64,000 nucleotides of DNA from Vibrio pacinii DSM 19139. Its GTDB lineage: Bacteria; Pseudomonadota; Gammaproteobacteria; Enterobacterales; Vibrionaceae. The position numbers and the translations under genes were made by a program. Below are positions 39,240 through 48,536 of the stretch, one piece after another. The notes under the pieces were generated by a model, which was not told where the DNA came from, made no database searches, and saw only the letters and a program-made list of their open reading frames with translations. Position 1 is the first letter of the stretch. Each line of letters begins with the position of its first letter. The stretch spans positions 1-64,000 of the forward strand of contig NZ_JONH01000016.1 in the NCBI RefSeq assembly GCF_000711795.1, written 5' to 3'.

Positions 39240-40445
39240 ATGCAAACACTCGCAGGCAAAAAGATCCTTTTAGGTATTAGTGGTGGTATCGCAGCTTATA
39301 AATGTGCTGAACTTACCCGCCGTCTAATAGAGCGCGGCGCTCATGTACAAGTGGTGATGACCACCGCCGCCAAAGAATTTATCACACCACTTACTATGCA
39401 GGCCGTGTCTGGTAGACCAGTGTCTGACAGCTTACTTGATCCTGCCGCCGAAGCGTCAATGGGACACATCGAGTTGGCCAAATGGGCTGATTTGGTCCTG
39501 CTCGCCCCGGCAACGGCGGATCTTATCGCACGAGTATCGGCAGGAATGGGCAACGACCTACTCACCACCTTAGTGCTGGCTACCGACTCACCCATCGCTG
39601 TTTCTCCGGCCATGAATCAGCAAATGTATCGCAATACGGCCACGCAAGAAAATATCGCCACGCTTGAACGCCGCGGTATGCAGATCTGGGGCCCGGCAGC
39701 GGGTGAGCAAGCTTGTGGCGATGTTGGCCCTGGGCGAATGTTAGAGCCAATGCAGTTAGTTGATCTCTGCGAGCAGTTTTTCTCAGACAAACCACTGAAA
39801 GGGAAGTCTGTGGTGATCACCGCAGGCCCAACGCGAGAAGCGATTGATCCGGTGCGTTATATTTCCAATCACAGCTCTGGAAAAATGGGCTTTGCCCTTG
39901 CCAGCGCAGCCGAGCAACTCGGCGCCAAGGTTACCCTGCTCTCAGGCCCTGTTGCCCTACCAACACCAGCAGGCGTCACCCGCATTGATGTGGATAGCGC
40001 ACAAAGCATGTTTGACGCGGCGATGAAAACGGCTCCTGAACACGATGTTTTTATCGGCTGCGCTGCTATCGCCGACTATCGACCAGCCAAGGTTGCCACC
40101 CAGAAAATCAAAAAAACCGATGATAACGATGAGATGACCATCACCATGGTTAAAAACCCTGACATTGTCGCGTCGGTCGCCGCTCTGGTGCAATCTCGAC
40201 CTTTTACCGTTGGTTTTGCCGCTGAAACGCAAGATGTAGAGCACTACGCTCGCACTAAGCTTATCAAAAAGAATCTGGATATGATTTGTGCTAACGATGT
40301 CTCTGTCGCAGGTCAAGGCTTCAATAGCAACGACAACGCAATCACCTTATACTGGAAAGAGGGTGAGCAATCACTTACCCTTGCATCAAAACAACAAATT
40401 GCAACGCAAATCATGATGGCCATCGCGCAGCAAATAGAAGCGTAA
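39240..40445 (+). CDS. coaBC: Bifunctional phosphopantothenoylcysteine decarboxylase / phosphopantothenate-cysteine ligase
   Basis: CoaBC carries out the second and third steps of CoA synthesis. The N-terminal flavoprotein decarboxylase has [24 protein letters not shown] and the active-site Cys in [13 protein letters not shown]. The C-terminal ligase starts near residue 190 with [27 protein letters not shown] and includes NPDIVASVA and ANDVS. It is full length at 401 residues. In enterobacteria dut follows; here slmA follows directly. Confidence 0.97.
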   Translation: MQTLAGKKILLGISGGIAAYKCAELTRRLIERGAHVQVVMTTAAKEFITPLTMQAVSGRPVSDSLLDPAAEASMGHIELAKWADLVLLAPATADLIARVSAGMGNDLLTTLVLATDSPIAVSPAMNQQMYRNTATQENIATLERRGMQIWGPAAGEQACGDVGPGRMLEPMQLVDLCEQFFSDKPLKGKSVVITAGPTREAIDPVRYISNHSSGKMGFALASAAEQLGAKVTLLSGPVALPTPAGVTRIDVDSAQSMFDAAMKTAPEHDVFIGCAAIADYRPAKVATQKIKKTDDNDEMTITMVKNPDIVASVAALVQSRPFTVGFAAETQDVEHYARTKLIKKNLDMICANDVSVAGQGFNSNDNAITLYWKEGEQSLTLASKQQIATQIMMAIAQQIEA

Positions 40446-40569
40446 AGCTCATTGTTGCTATTTAAAGCAACACTTCGCGATAAATAGGACAGGTCATCGG
40501 TTGTCTGGTGTTGAATTGCTTAGACTCAACACCTTTTTATTCAGAAATGGTAACAAAAGGAAAAGGTTC

Positions 40570-41160
40570 ATGGCCGGAACAAGAAAAACCAACCGCCGAG
40601 ATGAAATTTTGCAAGCTTTAGCAGAGATGCTTGAGTCTAATGAAGGCGCTTCGCGTATCACGACAGCAAAACTGGCGAAACAAGTTGGCGTATCTGAAGC
40701 CGCGCTCTATCGTCATTTCCCGAGTAAAGCACGCATGTTTGAGGGGCTTATCGAATTTATCGAAGAGTCACTCATGTCGCGCATTAATCGCATTCAAGAT
40801 GAAGAAAAAGACACCCTGACCCGCATTCGCTTGGTGCTACAATTGATTTTAGCGTTTGCTGAACGCAATCCTGGTTTGAGCCGAATTTTGTCGGGCCACG
40901 CGCTGATGTTTGAAAATGAGCGTCTGCGCGAGCGCATCAACCAACTGTTCGAGCGCATTGAAACCTCACTGCGCCAGATCTTGCGCGAACGAATGCTCCG
41001 TGAAGGAAAATCTTTTCCGGTCAATGAAACGATATTAGCCGCTCAACTGCTTGGTCAAGTCGAGGGCAGCCTCAATCGTTTCGTCCGTAGCGACTTTAAA
41101 TATCAACCCACTGCAAATTTTGAAGAGTATTGGGCGCTGCTCAGCGCACAAATTAAGTAA
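40570..41160 (+). CDS. slmA: Nucleoid occlusion factor SlmA
   Basis: A TetR-type DNA-binding protein that blocks FtsZ assembly over the chromosome. The start at ATG 40570, preceded by AGGAAAAGG, gives 196 residues beginning [20 protein letters not shown]. The in-frame TTG at 40501 would add an unsupported extension. The helix-turn-helix is [30 protein letters not shown]. It is located between coaBC and lipid A acyltransferase genes, just before lpxL. Confidence 0.96.
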   Translation: MAGTRKTNRRDEILQALAEMLESNEGASRITTAKLAKQVGVSEAALYRHFPSKARMFEGLIEFIEESLMSRINRIQDEEKDTLTRIRLVLQLILAFAERNPGLSRILSGHALMFENERLRERINQLFERIETSLRQILRERMLREGKSFPVNETILAAQLLGQVEGSLNRFVRSDFKYQPTANFEEYWALLSAQIK

Positions 41161-41165
41161 CAGTT

Positions 41166-42116
41166 ATGAGTAAAGAACAGTACAACCAAGCCCCGCCATT
41201 TTCGTTCGCGTTATTACACCCTAAATATTGGGGGGTATGGTTTGGTTTTGGTCTGCTTGCACTGATAGTGAATCTACTTCCCTATTCCGTGCTGCTGCGC
41301 CTCGGCCACACCATCGGACGGCTTGGTATGCGCTTTGGTCAATCTCGTGTCCATATTGCGCGCCGCAACCTTGAGTTGGCTTTTCCTGACATGCCACAGC
41401 AAGAAGTAGAACGTATCGTTACCGAGAATTTCAAAAATACCGGCATGGCTCTGATCGAAACTGGGATCACTTGGTTTTGGCCAACCTGGCGTTTTAAGCG
41501 CATTTTACTGGTGAAAGACGTTGAGATCTTAAAACGCCTGCGTCAAGAGGGAAAAGGGGCTTTACTGTGCTGCGTACACGCGTTAAACCTCGAGATCACC
41601 GCACGCGCCTTTGGTGTGATCGGCTTGCAAGGTTACGGCGCTTATCGCCCTCACAGTAACCCAGCGTATGAGTTTATTCAGTATCGTGGCCGAACTCGCA
41701 ATGGCAATAAACTGATTTATCGTACCGACCTTAAGCAGATGATTCGTGTCTTGCGTCAGGGAGATCGCTTGTTTTACTTACCCGATCAAGACTACGGCCA
41801 CAATAAATCGGTATTTGTACCTTTCTTTGCGGTCAAAGAGGCCTGCACCACGACGGGGACGAGTATTCTGGCGACAACCAGCCATTGTGCCATCGTACCG
41901 GGCTCTGGATTTAGAAACGCGGCCGGTCAGTATGAAATCATCGCCGATAAGGATATCGAGCCCGATTACCCGAAACAAGACCAAGTTGCTGCCGCAGCCT
42001 ACATGAATAAATTTGTCGAAGAGATTATTATGCGAGCGCCTGAACAATGGATGTGGCTACATAAACGCTTTAAGTCACTTCCCGACCAAGCACTGACTAA
42101 CTCTCGTTACCAATAA
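41166..42116 (+). CDS. lpxL: Lipid A lauroyltransferase (LpxL family)
   Basis: A late lipid A acyltransferase (LABLAT family) with an N-terminal membrane helix (FGLLALIVNLLPYSVLLRL). The catalytic H-x4-E motif is CVHALNLE. YLPDQDYG and VFVPFFAVK follow, as in LpxL. At 316 residues it is of normal length. It starts 5 bp after slmA. A second homologue follows, as in V. cholerae, where the two have different acyl specificity. Confidence 0.9.
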   Translation: MSKEQYNQAPPFSFALLHPKYWGVWFGFGLLALIVNLLPYSVLLRLGHTIGRLGMRFGQSRVHIARRNLELAFPDMPQQEVERIVTENFKNTGMALIETGITWFWPTWRFKRILLVKDVEILKRLRQEGKGALLCCVHALNLEITARAFGVIGLQGYGAYRPHSNPAYEFIQYRGRTRNGNKLIYRTDLKQMIRVLRQGDRLFYLPDQDYGHNKSVFVPFFAVKEACTTTGTSILATTSHCAIVPGSGFRNAAGQYEIIADKDIEPDYPKQDQVAAAAYMNKFVEEIIMRAPEQWMWLHKRFKSLPDQALTNSRYQ

Positions 42117-42132
42117 TTATAGGCGTCGCTGA

Positions 42133-43119
42133 ATGAGCAATAATCAAATAAACAGCACCGACAAACATTTACACAACCCAACGTTTGAATGGTCGTTTCT
42201 CCATCCAAAGCACTGGGGGACATGGTTAGGCATTTTCATTGCCGCGCTATTTGCCTTTATGCCATTTCGTTGGCGCGATAGCTTGGCTAGTAAACTGTCG
42301 GTGTTTGCTGTCAAAAAAAATGGTCGAGTGGTACGTCGAGCGCGCGTGAACTTGGCCTATTGTTTTCCTGAAAAATCCGCACAAGAGCGCCAGGTGATAC
42401 TTGAAGAGACCTTTGCTAAGGCGGCTCAATACCTGCTCGGTTATTCAGAGTTTTTAGTTCGCTCTACCAAACATAACCAAAATCGTGGAGTCATGATCGG
42501 TGAAGAGAATATCTTGCCACTACTCGATGCTGGCGAAAACGTGATTATTCTCGCGCCACATGCCTGGGCAGTCGACTACCCCGCAGTGATGCTGGCAGCG
42601 AAGGGCTACAAAGTCACGACCATTATGAAGCCACAGCGCAACCCTATTGGCGACTGGCTGATGCACGTGCAACGTATGCAATATGGCGGGCGCATTTTCG
42701 CTCGTGAAGCGGGCGTCAAACCCTTTGTCCGTTCTATCAAAGATGGCTATCTTGGCTACTGGTTGCCAGATGAAGATTTTGGCGCTGCCAATTCGGTTTT
42801 TGTGCCTTTCTTTGGCACCGAAAAGGCGACCTTAAAAGGCTTTGGTAAAATGGCGCGTCTCTCAAAAGCGAAAGTGGTGCCGATACTACCCGCTTATAAC
42901 GATAAAAGCGGTAAGTACGAAGTGCACATCTTACCGGCGCTCGAGAACTTCCCCACTGGCGACGAAGAATCAGATGCGCGTGCAATGAATCAAGCCATCG
43001 AAGATTTAGTTCGCCCTCGCCCAGAGCAATATATGTGGAATTTGCCGCTGCTTAAAACTCGTCGAGATGGTGTGAGTATTTACGATAACTCACACAAAGG
43101 TGATGGTAGCGAAGGATAG
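42133..43119 (+). CDS. lpxM: Second late lipid A acyltransferase (LpxM/LpxN-type)
   Basis: A paralogue of LpxL with the catalytic H-x4-D motif APHAWAVD, WLPDEDFG and VFVPFFGTEKATLKG. It has 328 residues with one N-terminal hydrophobic segment. It takes the position of V. cholerae VC0212 (LpxN), which is reported to transfer 3-hydroxylaurate, directly upstream of the convergent pyrE. Whether this enzyme uses myristate, laurate or a hydroxy-acyl chain cannot be told from the sequence. Confidence 0.88.
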   Translation: MSNNQINSTDKHLHNPTFEWSFLHPKHWGTWLGIFIAALFAFMPFRWRDSLASKLSVFAVKKNGRVVRRARVNLAYCFPEKSAQERQVILEETFAKAAQYLLGYSEFLVRSTKHNQNRGVMIGEENILPLLDAGENVIILAPHAWAVDYPAVMLAAKGYKVTTIMKPQRNPIGDWLMHVQRMQYGGRIFAREAGVKPFVRSIKDGYLGYWLPDEDFGAANSVFVPFFGTEKATLKGFGKMARLSKAKVVPILPAYNDKSGKYEVHILPALENFPTGDEESDARAMNQAIEDLVRPRPEQYMWNLPLLKTRRDGVSIYDNSHKGDGSEG

Positions 43120-43137
43120 TTGCGAGTTAAAACGTTT

Positions 43138-43170
43138 AAGGGTTGACGCATATACGTCAACCCTTTTTTA
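43138..43170 (+). terminator. Intrinsic terminator after lpxM
   Basis: An 11 bp stem AAGGGTTGACG/CGTCAACCCTT with a 6-base loop and a T-run directly behind. It ends the slmA-lpxL-lpxM unit. Confidence 0.92.
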
Positions 43171-43224
43171 ATAGCTATCAAGAACCGCTTGAGAGACGCA
43201 GTCCGAACTTGATTCTCGGATCGT

Positions 43225-43866
43225 CTAGATCCCGTACTCTGCGCGGTACGCTTTAACTGCATCTAGATGCTCAGGGGCGGTGCCCTTTTCTTCAAGGAAA
43301 GTGACGAGGTCAGTCAGGCTAACGATAGAGATAATCGCACAGCCAAAATCACGTTCAACTTCTTGGATCGCCGAAAGCTCTCCTTTGCCCTTCTCTTGGC
43401 GGTCAATCGCGACTAAAACGCCAGCGAGATCGGCGCCATTCGCCTTGATGATTTCCATCGATTCACGAATCGCTGTGCCGGCGGTGATCACATCATCGAC
43501 AAGCATAATACGACCTTCGAGTGCACTGCCAACCAAGTTGCCACCTTCACCGTGATCTTTCGCTTCTTTGCGATTAAAACAGTAAGGCGTATCAATGTCG
43601 TGGTGATCCGCTAACGCAACCGCCGTGGTAGTTGCAATCGGAATGCCCTTATACGCAGGACCAAATAACACATCAAAATCGATCGCAGAGTCGGCCAGAG
43701 CGGCGGCATAAAAACGACCTAAACGCGCTAGGTCACGGCCTGTATTGAAAAGACCAGCGTTAAAGAAATAAGGGCTTTTACGGCCAGACTTCAAAGTAAA
43801 CTCACCAAACTTCAAAACTTCTTTTTCTAAGGCAAACTCAATAAATTCACGCTGGTATGCTTTCAT
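43225..43866 (-). CDS. pyrE: Orotate phosphoribosyltransferase
   Basis: PyrE joins orotate and PRPP to OMP in pyrimidine synthesis. It has [36 protein letters not shown], and the PRPP loop [18 protein letters not shown]. It is full length at 213 residues. In E. coli pyrE is controlled by attenuation within rph-pyrE. Here a repeat-rich gap of 297 bp and an rph terminator separate the two genes. Confidence 0.97.
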   Translation of the reverse strand: MKAYQREFIEFALEKEVLKFGEFTLKSGRKSPYFFNAGLFNTGRDLARLGRFYAAALADSAIDFDVLFGPAYKGIPIATTTAVALADHHDIDTPYCFNRKEAKDHGEGGNLVGSALEGRIMLVDDVITAGTAIRESMEIIKANGADLAGVLVAIDRQEKGKGELSAIQEVERDFGCAIISIVSLTDLVTFLEEKGTAPEHLDAVKAYRAEYGI

Positions 43867-43963
43867 TACTTTCTCTCTTGATAATAGTTACTAGAGGCTA
43901 GTACCTAGCTCTTAGAATTTGACCTCTAGGCGATCGAAACCAGATCCTTGCATCATTACAAGA

Positions 43964-44052
43964 GATTCTGAATCACGCTCGTACCTCGCTGTTCAGAATG
44001 ACGATATGTTGTTCGTCATTCCAGAAGTGATAAACGAGCTATCTGGAATCTG
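43964..44052 (+). repeat. Dispersed palindromic repeat, copy 2 (composite)
   Basis: Two hairpins in tandem: ATTCTGAA/TTCAGAAT (43965-43999) and ATTCCAGA/TCTGGAAT, joined by an AATGACGA/CGTCATT-type pair. The same order is found at 54009-54099. CTAG-rich flanks (43890-43930, 44090-44120) also look related to each other. It fills most of the pyrE-rph gap. Confidence 0.8.
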
Positions 44053-44123
44053 GTTTACAACCGCTCCTAGAGATCAGCTCCCAAGGGCCGTGGTCTAGTT
44101 TCTAGAAAATGACTTCTAGGAAC

Positions 44124-44154
44124 TTAAAAAAATAGCCTCCAATTGGAAGCTATT
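44124..44154 (-). terminator. Intrinsic terminator after rph
   Basis: On the minus strand AATAGCTTCC/GGAGGCTATT with an AATT loop, followed by a run of seven T, 10 bp past the rph stop. Confidence 0.9.
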
Positions 44155-44163
44155 AGATAACAC

Positions 44164-44880
44164 TTAATTTGCTAACGCCGCCTTCTGCGCGGAAACAATA
44201 TCGGCAATGCCTTTCTTCGCCACCGCGAGAAGGTCCATTAGCTCATCATGAGTAAACGGTTCACCCTCGGCAGTGCCTTGAATTTCAATCATGCGACCAT
44301 CTTCGGTCATCACCACGTTCATGTCTGTGTCAGCGGCTGAATCTTCGACGTACTCAAGATCACATAAAATATCTTGGCCTAAGATACCCACAGAAACCGC
44401 CGCAACGTGGCCCTTCATAGGGTTCGCTTTAAGCTTGCCTTTCTCGACTAAGTGTTGGAAGGCATCAGCCATGGCAACGCTCGCACCAGAAATAGACGCG
44501 GTACGCGTACCGCCATCGGCTTGAATAACATCACAGTCTACCGTGACCATAATCTCACCAAGCGCCTCTAAATCAACGACAGCACGAAGGCTACGCGCGA
44601 TAAGACGTTGGATTTCCATAGTGCGGCCACCCTGCTTACCGTTTGCTGCTTCACGACGCATACGCGAATGAGTAGAGCGCGGGAGCATGCCGTATTCTGC
44701 GGTCACCCAGCCTTTACCTTGGCCTTTCAACCAACGTGGGACGTTTTCTTCGACGGTCGCATTGCAAAGCACTTTGGTATTGCCGAACTCCACCAGTACA
44801 GAGCCTTCTGCATATGCAGTGTAGTTACGAGTAATTTTAATTGGGCGAATCTGATCCGCCTCGCGGTCATTTGGACGCAT
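44164..44880 (-). CDS. rph: Ribonuclease PH
   Basis: RNase PH trims tRNA 3' ends by phosphorolysis. The start at ATG 44880 gives 238 residues beginning [14 protein letters not shown], equal to the E. coli length; ATG at 44886 is an alternative. Motifs include [32 protein letters not shown] and [18 protein letters not shown]. The protein appears complete, unlike the frameshifted E. coli K-12 rph. It is divergent from yicC. Confidence 0.96.
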   Translation of the reverse strand: MRPNDREADQIRPIKITRNYTAYAEGSVLVEFGNTKVLCNATVEENVPRWLKGQGKGWVTAEYGMLPRSTHSRMRREAANGKQGGRTMEIQRLIARSLRAVVDLEALGEIMVTVDCDVIQADGGTRTASISGASVAMADAFQHLVEKGKLKANPMKGHVAAVSVGILGQDILCDLEYVEDSAADTDMNVVMTEDGRMIEIQGTAEGEPFTHDELMDLLAVAKKGIADIVSAQKAALAN

Positions 44881-45021
44881 GGGCATCTACCTTATTTGCA
44901 GGGGGAGACGTTTTGATTGGGGCGAGATTATAGCGAAGTTTAGTCGGCAAAGCTATCGATTGGCGATTTGTGCTACTATTGGCAGGCGTTATTTTCAAAG
45001 ATAATTAAACAGGAAAATTCG

Positions 45022-45888
45022 ATGATCTACAGTATGACAGCCTATGCACGTAAAGAAGTCAAAGGCGACTGGGGCAGCGCCGTATGGGAAATTCGTAGTG
45101 TTAACCAACGCTACCTTGAAACCTACTTTCGCCTGCCAGAACAATTCCGCGGCCTAGAGCCAATGCTGCGTGAGCGCTTTCGAAAACGCCTCGCCCGCGG
45201 CAAAGTCGAATGCGCACTGCGTTTTGAAGCCAACCCTGCCGCTAAAGGTGAACTAACCATCAACGAAACGCTCGCCAACCAAGTGATTAAAGCCGCTGAA
45301 CAAGTGATGCACATGACGGGTGAGCTGAGCCGTATCAATCCATTCCAAGTAATGAACTGGCCTGGCGTGATGGAAGCGCAAGAGCAAGATATGGATAGCG
45401 TCAATCAAGATCTGCTTGCGGCGTTTGATGAGGCAATTGGTGAGTTCATTGAAGCGCGTGGCCGCGAAGGTGACAACATGAAGGCATTGATTGAGCAACG
45501 TTTAGATGCCATTGATGCTGAAGTGACAAGAGTACGCGCACGCATGCCAGAAATCATTGAATGGCAGCGAGAGCGTCTATTCTCGAAATTTGAAGACGCC
45601 AAAATTGAACTCGACTCGTCTCGTGTCGAGCAAGAGCTGATCCTACTGGCGCAAAAATCAGATGTCGCCGAAGAGCTTGATCGCCTCGACTCTCACGTTA
45701 AAGAAGCGCACAACATCTTGAAAAATGGTGGAGCATGTGGCCGTCGTCTCGACTTTATGATGCAAGAGTTTAACCGTGAATCAAATACTCTAGCCTCAAA
45801 ATCGATCAGCACTGACATCACCGCATCCGGTGTAGAGCTTAAAGTACTTATCGAGCAGATGCGCGAGCAGATCCAGAACATCGAATAA
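45022..45888 (+). CDS. yicC: YicC family endoribonuclease
   Basis: The start at ATG 45022 (MIYSMTAYARKEVKGDWGSA) gives 288 residues, the family length; the in-frame codon at 44968 lacks support. YicC family members have an N-terminal YicC-like domain and a C-terminal DUF1732 domain (LDSSRVEQELILLAQKSDVAEELDRLDSH and RLDFMMQEFNRESNTLASKS here). E. coli YicC has been described as an RNase linked to decay of the small RNA RyhB. It lies next to rph, as in E. coli. Confidence 0.93.
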   Translation: MIYSMTAYARKEVKGDWGSAVWEIRSVNQRYLETYFRLPEQFRGLEPMLRERFRKRLARGKVECALRFEANPAAKGELTINETLANQVIKAAEQVMHMTGELSRINPFQVMNWPGVMEAQEQDMDSVNQDLLAAFDEAIGEFIEARGREGDNMKALIEQRLDAIDAEVTRVRARMPEIIEWQRERLFSKFEDAKIELDSSRVEQELILLAQKSDVAEELDRLDSHVKEAHNILKNGGACGRRLDFMMQEFNRESNTLASKSISTDITASGVELKVLIEQMREQIQNIE

Positions 45889-45905
45889 TCATCGATTTCT
45901 ATTGT

Positions 45906-45940
45906 ACAAAGCCCAGCGTTTGCTGGGCTTTGTTTTATTT
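45906..45940 (+). terminator. Intrinsic terminator after yicC
   Basis: A 12 bp stem ACAAAGCCCAGC/GCTGGGCTTTGT with a 4-base loop and the T-rich tail TTTATTT. Confidence 0.92.
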
Positions 45941-46015
45941 AACTCATCTTGCTTAACGTTCGATTCTTGCCATACGGCCAGTAACACGAACGATGTGGCT
46001 CTGGTATCTGACCAT

Positions 46016-46046
46016 AAAAAATGGCCTTGCGCGACGCAAAGCCATT
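46016..46046 (-). terminator. Intrinsic terminator after the purine permease gene
   Basis: On the minus strand AATGGCTTTGCG pairs with CGCAAGGCCATT (one mismatch) and ends in a T-run, 20 bp after the permease stop codon. Confidence 0.85.
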
Positions 46047-46065
46047 CGTATTTAGCCCGCTAGTA

Positions 46066-47436
46066 CTAAAGCAGAATCAAGTAACTCATAAATAGACCAC
46101 ACAGAACATAAATAACAGGATGGACTTGTTTACGCTTGCCCGCCACGACCATAGAGAAAGCGTAACTAATAAAGCCCATTGCCATGCCGTTTGCAGGCGA
46201 GAAACTCAATACCGTGAACATAATGGTAAAGAAGGCCGCAATGCGAGACTCTTTTTGTTCCCACTGAATCTGCCCCAAACGACCAATCATGTAGATACCG
46301 ACCACAACCATGGCTGGTGCCACCATCGCAGCAGAAAAAATTGAGAAGAGCGGGTATAGAAACAGAGACACAAGGAATAAGCCAGCAACCACAACCGCCG
46401 CCAAACCTGTTTTCGCACCTTGAGACGAGGCAATACCTGACTCTGAAAACGCCGTAATTGACGTGGTTCCCAACACAGAACCAATCACAGTGCCTCCCGC
46501 ATCCGCCACTAGCGCAGAGCGAGCATTTGGCACTTTACCGTCTTTATCAATGATCCCCGCGTCACGGCCAACACCGATGATAGTGCTCAAACCATCAAAG
46601 AAATCGACAATCAGAAAGATAATGACAATAAACAGCAGATCGAACATCTTCTCTGCCGTCAGGCCCGAGAAGTTAAATACGGCGCCGAAACTGCTTTCCA
46701 TACTTGGCGGCGCAGTAATAAATTGCTCTGGCATCGGCGCATTGTTGGTTCCCATCACCACATCAGCCAAAACCGTCAGAGCAATCGCTGAAATAAAAGA
46801 GATAAAGGTCGCCAACTTGATATCGCGAATCATACAGCCAAGCGCAATGAAGATACTCAGGTAAGCAATGATGACTTTCGGCTCAGAGATATCGCCCATA
46901 CTCACCAAGATGATCGGATTGGAAACAATAATTCCCGCATTCTTTAGCCCCAAGAAGGCAATGAATAGACCGAGAGAGACAGTAATGGCCAGCTTCAAAT
47001 CTTCTGGAATCGACTCAATCATCGATTTACGAATATTGGTCATCGATAGAATCAGATACAGCACGCCGGAAAGGAAAATACCGAATAATGCTTCGTGCCA
47101 CACTAAGGCGACTGAGCCACTCAACAACATCCCTTTAAAAAAGCCGTTCATGCTCATACCCGGTGCAAGCATCACTGGGTAATTACCCCAAATCCCCATA
47201 ATCAGAGTAGCTGCCGCTGCCGCTAAAGCCGTGGCAGTAAAAACCGCCCCTTTGTCCATCCCTGGTATGCCACCCAAAATCGCTGGGTTAACCGCAAGGA
47301 TATAGCTCATAGCTAAGAAGGTAATAAAGCCAGCATACAGCTCTGTGCCAATGGTGGTTTTACGCTCAGAAATTTTAAAAATGGACTCTAGGATGCCAGG
47401 GTTATCCTGGGCTTTTACAGCGGTATCGAGACTCAC
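46066..47436 (-). CDS. NCS2 family purine permease (AzgA/GhxP-type)
   Basis: An inner-membrane nucleobase:cation symporter with about 12-14 helices. ISERKTTIGTELYAGFITFLAMSYILAVNP and APGMSMNGFF are typical of the AzgA-like branch (hypoxanthine, guanine or adenine uptake). FLIVDFFDGLSTIIGVGRDAG and TTSITAFSESGIASSQGAKTG are the two conserved binding motifs. I prefer the GTG at 47436, seven bases behind AAGG, to the TTG at 47442. A guanine-type riboswitch in its leader and PurR-like boxes point to guanine or hypoxanthine as substrate. It is divergent from gmk. Confidence 0.88.
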   Translation of the reverse strand: MSLDTAVKAQDNPGILESIFKISERKTTIGTELYAGFITFLAMSYILAVNPAILGGIPGMDKGAVFTATALAAAAATLIMGIWGNYPVMLAPGMSMNGFFKGMLLSGSVALVWHEALFGIFLSGVLYLILSMTNIRKSMIESIPEDLKLAITVSLGLFIAFLGLKNAGIIVSNPIILVSMGDISEPKVIIAYLSIFIALGCMIRDIKLATFISFISAIALTVLADVVMGTNNAPMPEQFITAPPSMESSFGAVFNFSGLTAEKMFDLLFIVIIFLIVDFFDGLSTIIGVGRDAGIIDKDGKVPNARSALVADAGGTVIGSVLGTTSITAFSESGIASSQGAKTGLAAVVVAGLFLVSLFLYPLFSIFSAAMVAPAMVVVGIYMIGRLGQIQWEQKESRIAAFFTIMFTVLSFSPANGMAMGFISYAFSMVVAGKRKQVHPVIYVLCGLFMSYLILL

Positions 47437-47517
47437 AATCAAACCTTAACGATTAAATAAACAGGAACGGAGTCAAATGCTGATAGAGAACGAAACAGAC
47501 GCTAACCACAAACAAAA

Positions 47518-47580
47518 CTGTAGTCACCAAGATAGGCTCGGTGGTAGAGACGTTCAGTCCAATTTACTAAACATATACAG
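47518..47580 (-). promoter_or_regulatory. Purine riboswitch aptamer (guanine type) in the permease leader
   Basis: The minus-strand transcript folds into the three-way junction of the purine aptamer. P1 is CTGTA/TACAG. P2 is GTTTAGT/ACTGAAC with 7-base loop AAATTGG. J2/3 is GTCTCTAC. P3 is CACCGA/TTGGTG with loop GCCTATC. J3/1 is ACT. The loops carry the GG and CC that form the kissing pairs. The base equivalent to position 74 is C, and 51 is U, as in guanine/hypoxanthine sensors and unlike the adenine sensor of Vibrio add. One junction base (24 in standard numbering) is U in place of A. The expression platform between 47437 and 47517 shows no terminator, so translation control is more likely. 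Confidence 0.85.
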
Positions 47581-47581
47581 C

Positions 47582-47597
47582 ATTTAAACGTTTGCGC
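47582..47597. promoter_or_regulatory. PurR-like operator over the permease transcription start
   Basis: ATTTAAACGTTTGCGC matches the PurR consensus (core GCAAACGTTTGC) at 12 of 16 positions. It abuts the riboswitch and overlaps the expected start site of the permease promoter, a repressing position. Confidence 0.6.
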
Positions 47598-47600
47598 GGC

Positions 47601-47628
47601 ATTGTACGAATCTCACATCAAAACTCAA
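47601..47628 (-). promoter_or_regulatory. Promoter of the NCS2 permease
   Basis: Reading the minus strand, TTGAGT (47623-47628), a 16 bp spacer and TACAAT (47601-47606). The expected start lies about 14 bases before the riboswitch aptamer. Confidence 0.6.
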
Positions 47629-47654
47629 CGCTTTTCTGGCTTAAAAGAGAACAA

Positions 47655-47670
47655 AAGCAAACGTTTGCCT
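47655..47670. promoter_or_regulatory. Second PurR-like operator, with perfect core palindrome
   Basis: The core GCAAACGTTTGC (47657-47668) is a perfect 12 bp palindrome equal to the PurR consensus. Its centre is 73 bp from the first box, about seven helical turns, which would allow looping between two sites. Confidence 0.7.
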
Positions 47671-47839
47671 TTTGAACGATGAATTCAATCCGTCTGAGAT
47701 TACTGGTGGTTTGCGCCTCCTTACTCACACTAACCCTTGCTATAGTTGTTCTAGAGCGCCTATTTATGCTACTCTTCGCGTCCATTTTTCTGACCTAAAT
47801 TTGACCAACTCGGTGAAAAATCTCGGTCAGTGCTATCTT

Positions 47840-47845
47840 TATAAT
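47840..47845 (+). promoter_or_regulatory. Possible -10 of gmk
   Basis: A consensus TATAAT lies 51 bp before the gmk start. The -35 at the right distance is weak. The 47671-47896 stretch holds no gene that I can support. Confidence 0.3.
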
Positions 47846-47896
47846 GGTCAGCAGATCTCTGTTAGCCATCACCAAACCAAATGTGAGAATGTCCCT

Positions 47897-48520
47897 ATGG
47901 GTAAAGGCACTCTGTATATCGTATCGGCACCAAGCGGTGCGGGAAAATCGAGTCTGATTTCAGCCATGCTAGAAACCAACCCTACCTATGCAATGAAAGT
48001 ATCGGTTTCGCATACCACTCGTGGTATGCGCCCTGGTGAGCAAGATGGCATTCACTACCACTTTGTGCAAAAAGATCTCTTTGAAGAGCTGATTGAAAAA
48101 GGCGAATTCCTTGAGTACGCCGAAGTGTTCGGCAACTACTACGGCACGTCGCGCGTTTGGATTGAAAACAACTTAGAAAAAGGCATTGATGTCTTTCTGG
48201 ATATTGACTGGCAAGGTGCCCGTCAAATTCGTCAGCAAATGCCGCAAGCAAAAAGCTTATTTATTCTGCCACCGTCAAACGGTGAGTTAGAACGCCGTCT
48301 TAACGCTCGTGGTCAAGACAGTGAAGCCGTTATTGCCAAGCGCATGGCAGAAGCGAAAGCGGAAATCTCACACTATCGCGAGTACGACTACGTCATCATT
48401 AATGATGACTTCGACAACGCACTGATGGACTTTAAGGCCATCATCCGCGCTGAAAGATTAAAGCAAGACAAACAAGCTGATAAATATAAAGGCATGCTTG
48501 ACGCGCTTTTAGCGGAATAA
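47897..48520 (+). CDS. gmk: Guanylate kinase
   Basis: Gmk phosphorylates GMP to GDP. The start at ATG 47897 gives 207 residues beginning [25 protein letters not shown], which includes the P-loop. The frame runs back to 47672, but that extension shows no family similarity. Other motifs are [20 protein letters not shown] and [17 protein letters not shown]. It is placed before rpoZ-spoT as in E. coli, so GDP supply and ppGpp metabolism are linked by position. Confidence 0.97.
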   Translation: MGKGTLYIVSAPSGAGKSSLISAMLETNPTYAMKVSVSHTTRGMRPGEQDGIHYHFVQKDLFEELIEKGEFLEYAEVFGNYYGTSRVWIENNLEKGIDVFLDIDWQGARQIRQQMPQAKSLFILPPSNGELERRLNARGQDSEAVIAKRMAEAKAEISHYREYDYVIINDDFDNALMDFKAIIRAERLKQDKQADKYKGMLDALLAE

Positions 48521-48536
48521 TCCCCTTAAAGAGAAA

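Noticed and set aside
39957..40316. 119-residue frame opposite coaBC
   Set aside because: It is contained in the conserved ligase domain of coaBC. It has no ribosome-binding site or similarity.
46463..46864. 133-residue frame opposite the purine permease
   Set aside because: Shadow of a membrane-protein gene on the other strand.
47437..47517. Intrinsic terminator as riboswitch expression platform
   Set aside because: No stem followed by a T-run could be drawn between the aptamer and the start codon.
47672..47896. 75-residue N-terminal extension of guanylate kinase
   Set aside because: The extension has no similarity to Gmk, overlaps promoter-type sequence, and the start at 47897 gives the exact family length.
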